Source: Sporotomaculum syntrophicum (GTDB lineage: Bacteria > Bacillota > Desulfotomaculia > Desulfotomaculales > Desulfallaceae). Taken from it: a stretch of DNA of 64,000 nt. This document shows positions 15,442 to 23,962 of this stretch, one piece after another. The stretch covers positions 468,406 to 532,405 of the forward strand of contig NZ_LSRS01000003.1 of NCBI RefSeq assembly GCF_009932395.1. The letters are read 5' to 3'. The position numbers and the translations under genes were made by a program. Within the stretch, counting starts at the first letter, position 1; each line of letters opens with the position of its first letter. The notes under the pieces were generated by a model. It saw nothing but the letters and a program-made list of their open reading frames with translations, had not been told where the DNA came from and searched no databases.

Positions 15442-15562
15442 TTTAATCCCCTGCCTTTTAACGGTATATGCTCGAAAAATTTGCCGGCGCGTCAGCCAGG
15501 ATACCTGAGACCTGACTTATCTAGTCGTGCCTGCAGTGATAGTTACCACCGGTATCAGCCTG

Positions 15563-16372
15563 CTAACACCCGGCCCCGGTTTGAGCGGCGTAGGCCACGG
15601 CATTACGGAACAGGGGCAGGCCGTGGGGCTCACCCAGTTGAACTCGGCGCCAGTTGGGATGGTGGAATGTTTCCACAAACCTTTCCGGATGTGGCATCAA
15701 CCCCAGTACCCGTCCGGTTTTATCGCAAATGCCGGCGATGGCGTGCAGCGAACCGTTGGGATTTTGCGGGTAATCCTGTGTCGCCTGCCCGCTGGTAGTG
15801 CTGGCATAACGAAACACCACCTGCCCCGACTGCTCGATTTTCTCTAGAGTGACCTCGTCGGTGTAGAATTTGCCCTCCCCGTGGGCCACCTGGTACTGTA
15901 TCACAGTTCCGGCCATACCCTGAGTGAATACGCAGTTGTTTTGTTCCACTAATAGGTTAGTCCAACGACATTCAAAATGTCCGCTGTCGTTTTCCATGAG
16001 CGTAGCTTGAATAGTACCCAGCTCGCCCCAGGGCAAAAGACCGGTGCGTACCAGCACCTGAAAACCGTTACAGATACCCAGCACCAGTTTGCCGTCGTCA
16101 ACAAACCGACGCAGTTGATCGTTTAAAAAAGAGGCTAGCTCAACAGATAACACTTTACCGGAGTGAATATCATCACCATAGGAAAATCCTCCGGGCACGG
16201 CCAGTATTTGGTAATCCGAAAGCTTTTCCGCACCGCTTCTCAGCTGGTTAACATGTACCAGATGGCTTTCCCCGCCTGTTTTATTAAAGGCGTATGCCGT
16301 TTCCTGGTCACAATTAGTGCCGTCGGTGCGCAGTATACATACCCGCGGTTTAACTTGGCTTGTATTTAACAT
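15563..16372 (-). CDS. purQ: FGAM synthase subunit PurQ (glutamine amidotransferase)
   Basis: A 269-residue class I glutamine amidotransferase that supplies ammonia for the fourth step of purine synthesis. The nucleophile elbow is LVLGICNGFQVL with C101, and the His/Glu pair lies in MPHPERFVE near residue 230. The ATG overlaps the stop of purL by seven bases (ATGTTAA), so the two are translationally coupled. The length is above the 225-230 residues of the Bacillus protein, close to larger PurQ proteins in Clostridia. PurQ works in complex with PurL and PurS. Confidence 0.93.
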   Translation of the reverse strand: MLNTSQVKPRVCILRTDGTNCDQETAYAFNKTGGESHLVHVNQLRSGAEKLSDYQILAVPGGFSYGDDIHSGKVLSVELASFLNDQLRRFVDDGKLVLGICNGFQVLVRTGLLPWGELGTIQATLMENDSGHFECRWTNLLVEQNNCVFTQGMAGTVIQYQVAHGEGKFYTDEVTLEKIEQSGQVVFRYASTTSGQATQDYPQNPNGSLHAIAGICDKTGRVLGLMPHPERFVETFHHPNWRRVQLGEPHGLPLFRNAVAYAAQTGAGC

Positions 16373-19206
16373 CCGCCGAACACCTCCTGCATGGGTTTTT
16401 GCCAGGCTGCAAACAGTTTGGCTGTAGCTATATTAAAAAGACTGTTGTTGTCTTGAGTTACTGAAATATTTGGCTCAGCGGTAGTTTTACCCAAAATGCT
16501 ATAGGGCACATCCATGAAAAGCTCAACGGCCTGGGTTAGGTCGTCCAGTTCCACCAGGAAGCAGCCCGCTGTTTCGTTAAACAGGTAGTAATCTGCCCGC
16601 TCGCCGGCAGGTACTTCTATAGAGGCACCCACGCCCCCGCCCAGGCACATTTCAGCCAGCGCAGCCAGCAGCCCGCCCTCGCTGATGTCATGACAGGCCA
16701 GTACCTTACCGCTGCGGTTAGCCTGGTAAAGACAACGCAGTGTGGTGATTAGCCGGTCAGGGTCAATTACCGGCACATGGGGCGAGGCTGCACCGGTTAT
16801 GTCAAAATAGGATGAGCCGCTCATTTGTTGTACTTCGCGTTGGCCAACCAGAACGATAACGCTGCCTGTTTGCTTAAAGTCGGTAGATACAGTTTGAGTG
16901 ACGTCTGGTATCCGTCCAAAGCAGGAAATGCAAAGTACGGGTGGTATTTTAAGCACTGAGCCGTCCGGTGCCCGGTAGGTACTGCTCAGGCTATCCTTAC
17001 CCGAAATAAAGGGCATGCCTGTAGCCCGGACAAAATCTACACAGGCATCTACAGCCCTGTCCAAGTCATACATGGATGCTTCATCCGGGTACGGCCAAAT
17101 GAAATTGTCGATTAACATCAGTTCGTCCGGATTAGCGCCCGAAGCCACAGCGTTAGCCACTGCTTCGGTAGCTGCCCAGATGCTGCCCGCGTATGGGTCG
17201 ATGGCGTTAAGCACGGGGTTTAACCCGTGAGCAATCACAGCCCCGTATTTTTTACCGGGCACCGGGGCAATGATCACCGCGTCATTGGGGGCGTTCCCCG
17301 CTTCTCCTGCAAAAGGCGGCAGTGCGCTGCTGCCCTGAACACCATGGTCGTACATACGCACAATCGGCTCTTTGGAACATACATTAAGGTGCTGCATTAC
17401 TTGTATACAGGCATGTTCCCAATCCCTTGGATAATCAGGTTCAATCATCTGCACCGGGCGCTCCTGGGGTACTGCCCTCATAACACGTTTGGGCAGGCCG
17501 TGATGCAAGAACTCCATGGTCAGTTCCCCGACCAGCTCATCATGATAGAATAGTTCCAACTTACCGGTATCGGTGAACTCACCGATCACGGTTACTTCAA
17601 CATTATGCTCCCGGCAGATGGCCTCCAGGCGCTCCATATGCTCCGGGGGCACAGCCAGGCCCATTCTTTCCTGGCTTTCCGACACCCAGATTTCCCACGG
17701 TGCCAGCCCCTGGTATTTCAGCGGCGCTCGGTCCAAATAAATGCGTACACCGGTGTCCTCACCCATTTCCCCAAAGGCGGAAGCGAAACCGCCCGCCCCG
17801 CAGTCGGTGATAGCCCGGATTAATTTTTCCTCTCGTGCCCGCAACAAAGCGTCGCTCATGCGTTTTTCTTCAATAGCATGGCCGATCTGCACAGCGCTGG
17901 AGTTGACGTCCATTGTTCGGGAAGTCATTTCACCGCTGGAAAAAGTAGCCCCGTGAATGCCGTCCCGTCCTGTCCGACCTCCGATCGCCACTGCTAGATC
18001 ACCGGTGACCGGCCGCCTTTTGCCGGCGTCTGCGGCAGGAATAAGCCCGTAGGCGCCCACAATAACAGAGGGTTTAGCTTTAAAATCCCGGTGGAAGTGA
18101 ACCGAGCCATTGTTAGTGGGGATGCCCATCCGGTTGCCATAATCCCGCACCCCGTCAACCACCCGGCGCAGCAGGTAATGGGGATGCAGACAGCCCGGGG
18201 GCACCTCATCATCGGGCAAATCCGGTGGTGCAAAGCAAAACATATCTGTAGAGGCGATTACCTTGGCGCCGGTGCCGGTGCCCATGATATCCCGGAAAAC
18301 ACCGCCGCTGCCTGTCATGGCACCGCCATAGGGCTCAATGGCCGACGGGGAGTTATGGGTTTCCACCTTGCCGCACAGGGCCAAACCGTCGTAAAAGTGC
18401 ATAACGCCTGAATCGTCTTCGAAGGCGGACAGTACCAACGGATGCGCAGCTTGGTTGGTGGACTCCCGCAACCTTTGGTATAAGGGCTTTTTGGCCTGGC
18501 CGTTTACCAGCACGGTGGCCTTAAAGGTTTTATGCCCGCAGTGCTCAGACCAGGTTTGAGCCAGTGTTTCTATCTCGCAGTCGGTGGAGTCGCGATCCAG
18601 GTTGATAAAGTAATTACGGATTGCCTGCATTTCTTCAAGACTTAAAAACAGGTTGTCCTTACTCAGCTCCAGCAGTGCCGCGTCATCCATATTTCTTATC
18701 GGTATCACCCGTGTGCCGCCGGGCTGGCCTTGAATGATTAAGGTGGCCGGTTTTTCCGTTACCACCTTTTCTACCGTTTCATTAACCAGTAATCTGGATA
18801 AGATAAGCTCAGTATCAGTATCTGTTAAATTGCCGTAAAAACCATATTCATAGCTGGAGTCTGCAGCCACCATTTCAGTAATGCCTAAATCAGCGGCTGC
18901 CTTTAAAATAGAACCTGCCTCCGGGTTCATCACGCCCGGCTTGTAAGCTACTTCAACCAGTTTATCGGCGTCTTTGATTATGGTTTCGTTGACCGTATAA
19001 TTCTGAAATACTTCTTCAGCCAGCAGGCGGCGCGCTAAAAATTCAGCCTGCTGGACAGAGATGCCTTCGAGACGGTAGACCTTGGCGGTAACCAGCCCGG
19101 TGATACCGTTAATATGCAATGTGTTTTGAATTTCACGCAGCAAATATTTACCCTTGATATCTTCCAAGTAGGGTGTGGTTCGGACTCGCACTTCCTGAAT
19201 TGCCAT
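16366..19206 (-). CDS. purL: FGAM synthase PurL with PurS-like N-terminal extension
   Basis: A 946-residue protein that turns FGAR into FGAM. The first 150 or so residues resemble PurS (VRTTPYLEDIKGKYLLREIQ; later VYRLEG, YKPGVMNPEAG), then the ATP-grasp-like PurL core begins. Core signs are TWSEHCGHKTF, GKVETHNSPSAIEPYGGA with FRDIMGTG, GGRTGRDGIHGATFSS and HDISEGGLLAAL. I chose ATG 19206 after GGAGGTGTTTATAC rather than the longer frame. The size lies between small PurL (about 740) and the large single-chain enzyme (about 1300, which also contains PurQ). PurQ is encoded directly downstream. Together they make a complete PurS-PurL-PurQ set in two genes. Confidence 0.92.
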   Translation of the reverse strand: MAIQEVRVRTTPYLEDIKGKYLLREIQNTLHINGITGLVTAKVYRLEGISVQQAEFLARRLLAEEVFQNYTVNETIIKDADKLVEVAYKPGVMNPEAGSILKAAADLGITEMVAADSSYEYGFYGNLTDTDTELILSRLLVNETVEKVVTEKPATLIIQGQPGGTRVIPIRNMDDAALLELSKDNLFLSLEEMQAIRNYFINLDRDSTDCEIETLAQTWSEHCGHKTFKATVLVNGQAKKPLYQRLRESTNQAAHPLVLSAFEDDSGVMHFYDGLALCGKVETHNSPSAIEPYGGAMTGSGGVFRDIMGTGTGAKVIASTDMFCFAPPDLPDDEVPPGCLHPHYLLRRVVDGVRDYGNRMGIPTNNGSVHFHRDFKAKPSVIVGAYGLIPAADAGKRRPVTGDLAVAIGGRTGRDGIHGATFSSGEMTSRTMDVNSSAVQIGHAIEEKRMSDALLRAREEKLIRAITDCGAGGFASAFGEMGEDTGVRIYLDRAPLKYQGLAPWEIWVSESQERMGLAVPPEHMERLEAICREHNVEVTVIGEFTDTGKLELFYHDELVGELTMEFLHHGLPKRVMRAVPQERPVQMIEPDYPRDWEHACIQVMQHLNVCSKEPIVRMYDHGVQGSSALPPFAGEAGNAPNDAVIIAPVPGKKYGAVIAHGLNPVLNAIDPYAGSIWAATEAVANAVASGANPDELMLIDNFIWPYPDEASMYDLDRAVDACVDFVRATGMPFISGKDSLSSTYRAPDGSVLKIPPVLCISCFGRIPDVTQTVSTDFKQTGSVIVLVGQREVQQMSGSSYFDITGAASPHVPVIDPDRLITTLRCLYQANRSGKVLACHDISEGGLLAALAEMCLGGGVGASIEVPAGERADYYLFNETAGCFLVELDDLTQAVELFMDVPYSILGKTTAEPNISVTQDNNSLFNIATAKLFAAWQKPMQEVFGGC

Positions 19207-19239
19207 GTATAAACACCTCCGGGGTTTTATGCGGTGTTG

Positions 19240-19274
19240 AAAAAATAAAAATTCCGGCCTGTTCAGGCCGAAAA
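19240..19274 (-). terminator. terminator downstream of the first universal stress gene
   Basis: TTCGGCCTG-AA-CAGGCCGGAA on the minus strand, followed by TTTTTATTTTTTC. It sits between the universal stress gene and the purL ribosome site, separating the two units. Confidence 0.85.
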
Positions 19275-19342
19275 CCATGCAAATTGAAAGGTACTACTGT
19301 ATTTTATTATATTCCGGCTCTAAAAACAATATCGACTTATTT

Positions 19343-19777
19343 CTATCTAACCACTAACACCGGACAAGGGGCGTGCTTGGTGACCCGGTTGCTTACGCTG
19401 CCCATCAGGTAACCCTTAATTGCACTCAGGCCACGACTACCAGTTACAATTAGATCATACCCGCCCTCATTAGCCTCCTGAATAATCTCCTCGGAGGGAT
19501 AGCCCCAGACCAGTTTTTTATTGATGTTGACCTGTGTATCTGGAAATTTTGCCAGGGCATCAGCCAGTATCTTTTCACCCTGTACTGTAAACTCTTCTTT
19601 AAGCTGGGTATAATCTATGGCCGCATGCATGCTAAATTCGTTCATGAAATTAAAATTAGGGCAGACATGTAATAAAGTTACCTGTGCGCTGTATTTCTCT
19701 GCTATATCAATGGCCTGCGCTGCTGCCATCATCGCAGTAGCCGAACCATCCAGGGGAACTAAAATTTTTTTGTACAT
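19343..19777 (-). CDS. universal stress protein UspA family
   Basis: A 144-residue UspA-fold protein. It opens with KKILVPLDGSATAMMAA and has the ATP-binding loop GSRGLSAIKGYLMGSVSNRV (G-x2-G-x9-G-S). It therefore belongs to the ATP-binding group of stress proteins. Two further paralogues lie at 20584 and 21315. It ends at its own terminator before purL. The cellular trigger is unknown. Confidence 0.9.
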   Translation of the reverse strand: MYKKILVPLDGSATAMMAAAQAIDIAEKYSAQVTLLHVCPNFNFMNEFSMHAAIDYTQLKEEFTVQGEKILADALAKFPDTQVNINKKLVWGYPSEEIIQEANEGGYDLIVTGSRGLSAIKGYLMGSVSNRVTKHAPCPVLVVR

Positions 19778-20023
19778 ATTTTAAGCCACCTTTTATGTGC
19801 GAATTTTTGTAATTATTGTACTTGATTTTGATTAATTATACAATAATTTAAACCTTTCTATGTTCCGATCAGGCTGGCTGTTGATAAAAGGCATGAAGTT
19901 ATTGCCAGGAAATAACAGGTGTGATAAAATTACCAGCATGACATAAAGCATGTCCCAGCCTGCAGCACAGTGGTCGGACATGCTGAAGCCGTTTCTGTTT
20001 TGTACATTAAGGTGGGTGAAGGA

Positions 20024-20482
20024 ATGAAGGAAGTAGAAATATATACGGATGGGGCATGCAGCGGCAATCCCGGACCCGGTGGTTACGGAACGATACTTAA
20101 ATATGGTGTCCATGAAAAAGAACTGTCCGGCGCTTATGAAAATACTACCAACAACCGCATGGAGTTGATGTCTGTGATTAAAGGCCTGGAAAGTTTAAAA
20201 GAGCCTTGTAAGATTACAATTTACTCGGATAGTAAATATGTAGTTGATGCCGTAACCAAAGGTTGGGTGACCAATTGGCAGTCTAAAGGTTGGATGCGCA
20301 ATAGTAAAGAAAAGGCAAAAAATGCGGATTTATGGCAAAGACTGCTGCAATTAGCGGAAGGTCATCAGGTGCGGTGGGTGTGGGTAAAAGGCCACGCTGA
20401 TAACGAATATAACAATCGTTGTGACAGGTTAGCGGTTAACGCTATTAAAAACAATACTCGTTTACCTGACAACCATATTTGA
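20024..20482 (+). CDS. rnhA: ribonuclease HI
   Basis: A 152-residue RNase H that cleaves RNA in RNA:DNA hybrids. Catalytic acids are seen in YTDGACSGNPG, NNRMEL, YSDSKYV and GHADNEYNNRCD (the D-E-D-D set). ATG 20024 follows GGTGGGTGAAGGA. Length matches the Escherichia coli enzyme (155). It is transcribed alone on the plus strand, between universal stress genes on the other strand. Confidence 0.93.
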   Translation: MKEVEIYTDGACSGNPGPGGYGTILKYGVHEKELSGAYENTTNNRMELMSVIKGLESLKEPCKITIYSDSKYVVDAVTKGWVTNWQSKGWMRNSKEKAKNADLWQRLLQLAEGHQVRWVWVKGHADNEYNNRCDRLAVNAIKNNTRLPDNHI

Positions 20483-20500
20483 CAGTAATTCATTTGAAAG

Positions 20501-20551
20501 GACCAAGCAGGTAAAGCGCATGCTGTTCACATTAGCTTAACCTGCTTGGTC
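20501..20551 (+). terminator. hairpin downstream of rnhA
   Basis: GACCAAGCAGGT (20501-20512) pairs with ACCTGCTTGGTC (20540-20551), a 12-bp stem. The T-run is poor (GTTAGTTAAAC), so it may serve the two converging units. Confidence 0.6.
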
Positions 20552-20583
20552 GTTAGTTAAACAATAATTACAGCTTGTACTTT

Positions 20584-21021
20584 CTACCTGACTATTAATA
20601 CTGCACACGGGGCATGTTTGGAAACCCTGCTTGCCACGCTGCCCATTAGGAAATCTTGTATACCGGTAAGGCCACGACTACCCATGACAACTAAATCATA
20701 TTGTCCTTCTTGGCTCTCTTCAATTATCTGCTTGCCAGGGTCGCCTGATGAAAGTTTCTTAAATATGGTTACACCCTGTGCATCAACTTCTTTAATTGCA
20801 TTATCTAAAATAGCTTCTGCCTGTGCTTTTAATTCTTCTCGTATTTGATTGTAAGTTTCTGCGGCAAAAATATGAGGAAGGTTTATATAACTTTCTAGAC
20901 TGTGTTGAACATGAAAAAACGTTACTTCTGCACCAGAACTCTCGGCAATTTTTACTGCACGCTTTGCTGCTTTAATTGAGGGGGTTGAGCCATCTAGCGG
21001 AACTAAAATCTTCTTGAACAT
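20584..21021 (-). CDS. universal stress protein UspA family
   Basis: A 145-residue UspA-fold protein with KKILVPLDGSTPSIKAAKRAV at the start and GSRGLTGIQDFLMGSVASRV as the ATP-binding loop. It is closely similar to the neighbour at 21315, pointing to a tandem duplication. Each copy has its own ribosome site (AAAGGAGGAAGAGATATG here). A 290-base spacer with a terminator parts the two copies. Confidence 0.9.
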   Translation of the reverse strand: MFKKILVPLDGSTPSIKAAKRAVKIAESSGAEVTFFHVQHSLESYINLPHIFAAETYNQIREELKAQAEAILDNAIKEVDAQGVTIFKKLSSGDPGKQIIEESQEGQYDLVVMGSRGLTGIQDFLMGSVASRVSKHAPCAVLIVR

Positions 21022-21173
21022 ATCTCTTCCTCCTTTGTAAAAGTGTTAGTCATAATATACTTGGGAAAAAGGTCTTTGTCAATGTTAAAAATTTGAATTT
21101 TCAAAATATTAACATTGATACCATTTCTACGTTTTATATATGAGGTGGACGCTATTTCAAGGTCGGAAGCAAA

Positions 21174-21218
21174 AAGTAGGCAAAGCGTATGCGTTTCAAA
21201 CATACACTATGCCTACTT
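21174..21218 (-). terminator. terminator of the 21315 universal stress gene
   Basis: AAGTAGGCA (21174-21182) pairs with TGCCTACTT (21210-21218), followed on the minus strand by TTTTTGC. Confidence 0.7.
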
Positions 21219-21314
21219 GGAGATACTTAACTATTTAATTCGAATATATTAATATATTGTATCCGTGTTAACCATTTAAATAATCAAATTAAGAGCCGGT
21301 TACGCTTTTGCTTT

Positions 21315-21752
21315 CTACCTAACTATTAACACCGGGCAAGAAGCATGATCGGCAATCCTGCTGCTCACGCTGCCCAGTAGAACTTCCTTAGCGCCGGAAA
21401 GGCCGCGATTACCCATCACAATCAGGTCATAATTTTCTTCTCTAGCTATTTCCAGAATCTTCATGGCAGGATCGCCCGATTCAAGTTTTCTATCTATGGA
21501 TAGACCCTTAGTATCAATTTCCTTAAGTGCATTATCCAATATATGTTCACCCTGGGCATAAAATTCTTGGAGCAGCTGGTTGTAACTTTCAGAGGCGTAC
21601 AACCGCGGAAGGTTAATATAGCTTCCCAGAGTGGGGAGGACATGTAAAAACGTTAATTGCGAGCCTAATGCTGCAGCTATTTCTATAGCTTGCTTGGCTG
21701 CATCTAAAGAGGGTGCTGAGCCATCTAGAGGGACTAAAATTTTTTTGTACAT
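21315..21752 (-). CDS. universal stress protein UspA family
   Basis: A 145-residue UspA-fold protein with KKILVPLDGSAPSLDAAKQAI and the ATP-binding loop GNRGLSGAKEVLLGSVSSRI. It is the third copy in 2.4 kb and most like the one at 20584. It ends at the stem at 21174-21218. No regulator is adjacent. Confidence 0.9.
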   Translation of the reverse strand: MYKKILVPLDGSAPSLDAAKQAIEIAAALGSQLTFLHVLPTLGSYINLPRLYASESYNQLLQEFYAQGEHILDNALKEIDTKGLSIDRKLESGDPAMKILEIAREENYDLIVMGNRGLSGAKEVLLGSVSSRIADHASCPVLIVR

Positions 21753-21887
21753 AGTTGAATCCTCCTATTAGTAAAAATTTTATTTTAAATATACTATTAA
21801 TGGAACTACTTGTCAACATAAAGAATTTAGAATTTTCAAAAGAATCATCAAATACTTAATCTCTGGCGCTGGTTTTGTGACTTTATG

Positions 21888-22370
21888 CTAGTGGTAAAGA
21901 GCCCAGAAAAACCAGATTATCATCATAATTTGAATGACCAGCTTGATGATGGTGCCGCTAAGCAGCCCTAGCAGTGTGCCTACACCGGCTTTGAGAGCCA
22001 TGTCCAGTGGTTTTTGGTTTAGCAGCTCGCCAATGATAGATCCGGCAAACGGACCAAAAATAATACCGGCGGGTCCCATCAAAATAAGGCCGACCACGGT
22101 GCCAATAATACTGCCGTAAACAGCATAGCGGGAACCGCCATACCTTCTGGCCCCGTACGCGCCGGACAGGTAATCAAGGGTATAAACCAAAGCAACTGCC
22201 AGAGCTTGCCCGATAAAAAAAGCAAGACCTAGCGTGGCAAAATTAGTTAATAGCCCGTAAACCAGCATACCGATCCAAATTAAAACCGCTCCTGGTATTA
22301 CTGGCAATAACGAACCGGCCAGCCCGACGATGAAGAATAAAATCGCCAGTATCATTGCCAAAACGTGCAT
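21888..22370 (-). CDS. DUF456 membrane protein
   Basis: A 160-residue protein with four to five hydrophobic helices and glycine-rich turns. The pattern LLPVIPGAVLIWIGMLVYG near the start and GSIIGTVVGLILMGPAGIIFGPFAGSIIGEL in the middle are the DUF456 signature. The function of DUF456 is unknown. ATG 22370 follows GGAGGTGAAAGC. A strong terminator at 22469-22497 separates it from the small gene upstream. Confidence 0.85.
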   Translation of the reverse strand: MHVLAMILAILFFIVGLAGSLLPVIPGAVLIWIGMLVYGLLTNFATLGLAFFIGQALAVALVYTLDYLSGAYGARRYGGSRYAVYGSIIGTVVGLILMGPAGIIFGPFAGSIIGELLNQKPLDMALKAGVGTLLGLLSGTIIKLVIQIMMIIWFFWALYH

Positions 22371-22468
22371 GCTTTCACCTCCGAAATAAATTTTTCTATG
22401 TAAGATTTTATTTTATTTTATATTACTTAAGGTAGATCGTCTATATTCAGGTAGTTTTTCCGTGTATG

Positions 22469-22497
22469 TTAAAACGGGGCCAGAGGCCCCGTTTTAA
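22469..22497 (-). terminator. terminator of the Ser/Glu-rich small gene
   Basis: TTAAAACGGGGCC-aga-GGCCCCGTTTTAA, a 13-bp perfect stem with a 3-base loop. It lies 62 bases after the stop of the minus-strand small gene. Confidence 0.85.
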
Positions 22498-22558
22498 CTA
22501 CTGAATTCTTTTTGTTATGTCTGATTTTCAATATTTTTAAATACAATTTAACTGTTTA

Positions 22559-22735
22559 CTACAGGTCTTCCATTGATTCCTCTGATTCTTCACATGAAGA
22601 TTCAGATTCTTCTAATGGAGATTCTGATATTAATGATTCATCTTGCTTGGCTGTCTGAATTTCACACCAATCACCCGAGCTAGAGTTTGAACATGAACTT
22701 GAGCTTGAATTGGATAAACTATTTTTATCTGACAA
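22559..22735 (-). CDS. Ser/Glu-rich small acidic protein (58 aa), unknown
   Basis: A 58-residue frame starting TTG 22735 with GGAGGTGA seven bases before it. Residues 6-20 are almost all Ser or Asn (a NSSSSSCSNSSS run), residues 32-58 are rich in Glu and Ser (PLEESESSCEESEESMEDL), and three cysteines are spread through it. It is strongly acidic, with no membrane helix and no known family. A good ribosome site and a strong terminator argue that it is a real gene. Compositional bias alone could also come from a repetitive tract, but the codons vary. Confidence 0.6.
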   Translation of the reverse strand: MSDKNSLSNSSSSSCSNSSSGDWCEIQTAKQDESLISESPLEESESSCEESEESMEDL

Positions 22736-22789
22736 AAGTTCGTCACCTCCTGCCTTTATTTTGCCCTGTCAGGTCAGGTTAAATACATA

Positions 22790-23917
22790 TTAATTGCCTT
22801 GCGAAACAGCCTTTTCCTGAACCAGTACCTTAAAAATACCGCCCATACCACCGGGCAGTACCAGTTGTTTGATGGCAGAGGTTATTTTAGCAAATTCCGG
22901 ATCTTGAGTGTAATCCGGTTGTTCTTTTAGGATATCCAAAATGCCCAGATTTATTAAAAACTGAGGTTGGCTTACTAGTTCTTTTTTGCGCAGTTCTAAT
23001 TGCTCGCCCCAGGTGATTAGGGTGGAAAAATTAACGTGGGCAGTGATATCCTGGCCGCCGAGGTTAGTTAACGGGTTATCCACTAAGTGGTGCTTGTGAA
23101 AACATCTCAGAGTTCCGTCATGGCGGAAAGGGGCGTATAGCTCTTCCGAGGTAGCACCGTAGTCGATGGTGAGCAAGTAACCCCGTTGCAGGTGGGCGGT
23201 CACCTCGGCCAACCATTCCCTGGCCTGCAGGTTAACTTCGGCTCGCTGGCCTTCTTCAAGCTGTACGTTCTGACTGTTAAAGTATTCAGCCAGCTCCGGA
23301 GTGGACAGAGGGCCAGGCACAAATGTGAAGACGCTGTCACCTTCCTTATTGCTTAAGCTTACGTACATTTCCTGCAGCTCGCCGCCGCTTTGCCTGACCA
23401 GGTGCACCGGAAAGGCATCCACTAATTCATTGGCTAATATACAGCCGTTTGTTATGTATCCCGGGCTTATTTCTGCCAGTCGGTTAACCCAGTGAAATTT
23501 ATGGTCTGCACCAGGTTCCCCGGTGGTCAGGGTCTGCTGCTGTAACTCTTTTAATGTGTCGCTAATTTCGATTAAATAATAGTTCAGGGTTGCATATAAA
23601 TCAGGGTGGTTCCGGCGCAGCGCCGCGACAATGTCCCGGGCCAGTATACCGGTACCGGGGCCGTACTCAGCCACCACCCATTGGGCAGGGCGATCTGCTG
23701 CATCCCACATTTGGTAAAGCCAGCGTGCCAGCATAGTTCCAAACAGAGGATTAACAGTTGGCGCAGTGTAAAAGTCTCCGGTGCGGCCGATTTTGGTGCC
23801 CGGTGATGTATAATACCCCCATTGTGGATGGTAAAGAGCCTGTTCCATAAACCAGGCAAAGGTTATGGGACCGCTGGTCGCGATTTCTTGCTGGATAAGC
23901 TTGGCCAGATCAGACAC
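22790..23917 (-). CDS. SAM-dependent methyltransferase of the MidA/NDUFAF7 family
   Basis: A 375-residue protein. It carries FMEQALYHPQWGYYTSPGTKIGRTGDFYTAP, then the SAM-binding motif VAEYGPGTGILARDIV, then NELVDAFPVHLV and LTIDYGAT. This is the family whose mitochondrial member methylates an arginine of a complex I subunit. In bacteria the target is unknown. GTG 23917 follows AAGGAGTGGTTTT. It lies 45 bases after selB and is probably in the selA-selB unit, though no functional link is apparent. Confidence 0.87.
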   Translation of the reverse strand: MSDLAKLIQQEIATSGPITFAWFMEQALYHPQWGYYTSPGTKIGRTGDFYTAPTVNPLFGTMLARWLYQMWDAADRPAQWVVAEYGPGTGILARDIVAALRRNHPDLYATLNYYLIEISDTLKELQQQTLTTGEPGADHKFHWVNRLAEISPGYITNGCILANELVDAFPVHLVRQSGGELQEMYVSLSNKEGDSVFTFVPGPLSTPELAEYFNSQNVQLEEGQRAEVNLQAREWLAEVTAHLQRGYLLTIDYGATSEELYAPFRHDGTLRCFHKHHLVDNPLTNLGGQDITAHVNFSTLITWGEQLELRKKELVSQPQFLINLGILDILKEQPDYTQDPEFAKITSAIKQLVLPGGMGGIFKVLVQEKAVSQGN

Positions 23918-23962
23918 AAAACCACTCCTTATTTGGTTGCTATTTATTGTTTACAACATTTT

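Noticed and set aside
20584-21752. Tandem universal stress genes as a mobile or novel unit
   Set aside because: Both are ordinary UspA paralogues with their own terminators; simple duplication explains them.
23918-23962. tRNA-Sec (selC) next to selB
   Set aside because: The gap is only 45 bases and no tRNA-Sec cloverleaf was seen there or around selA.
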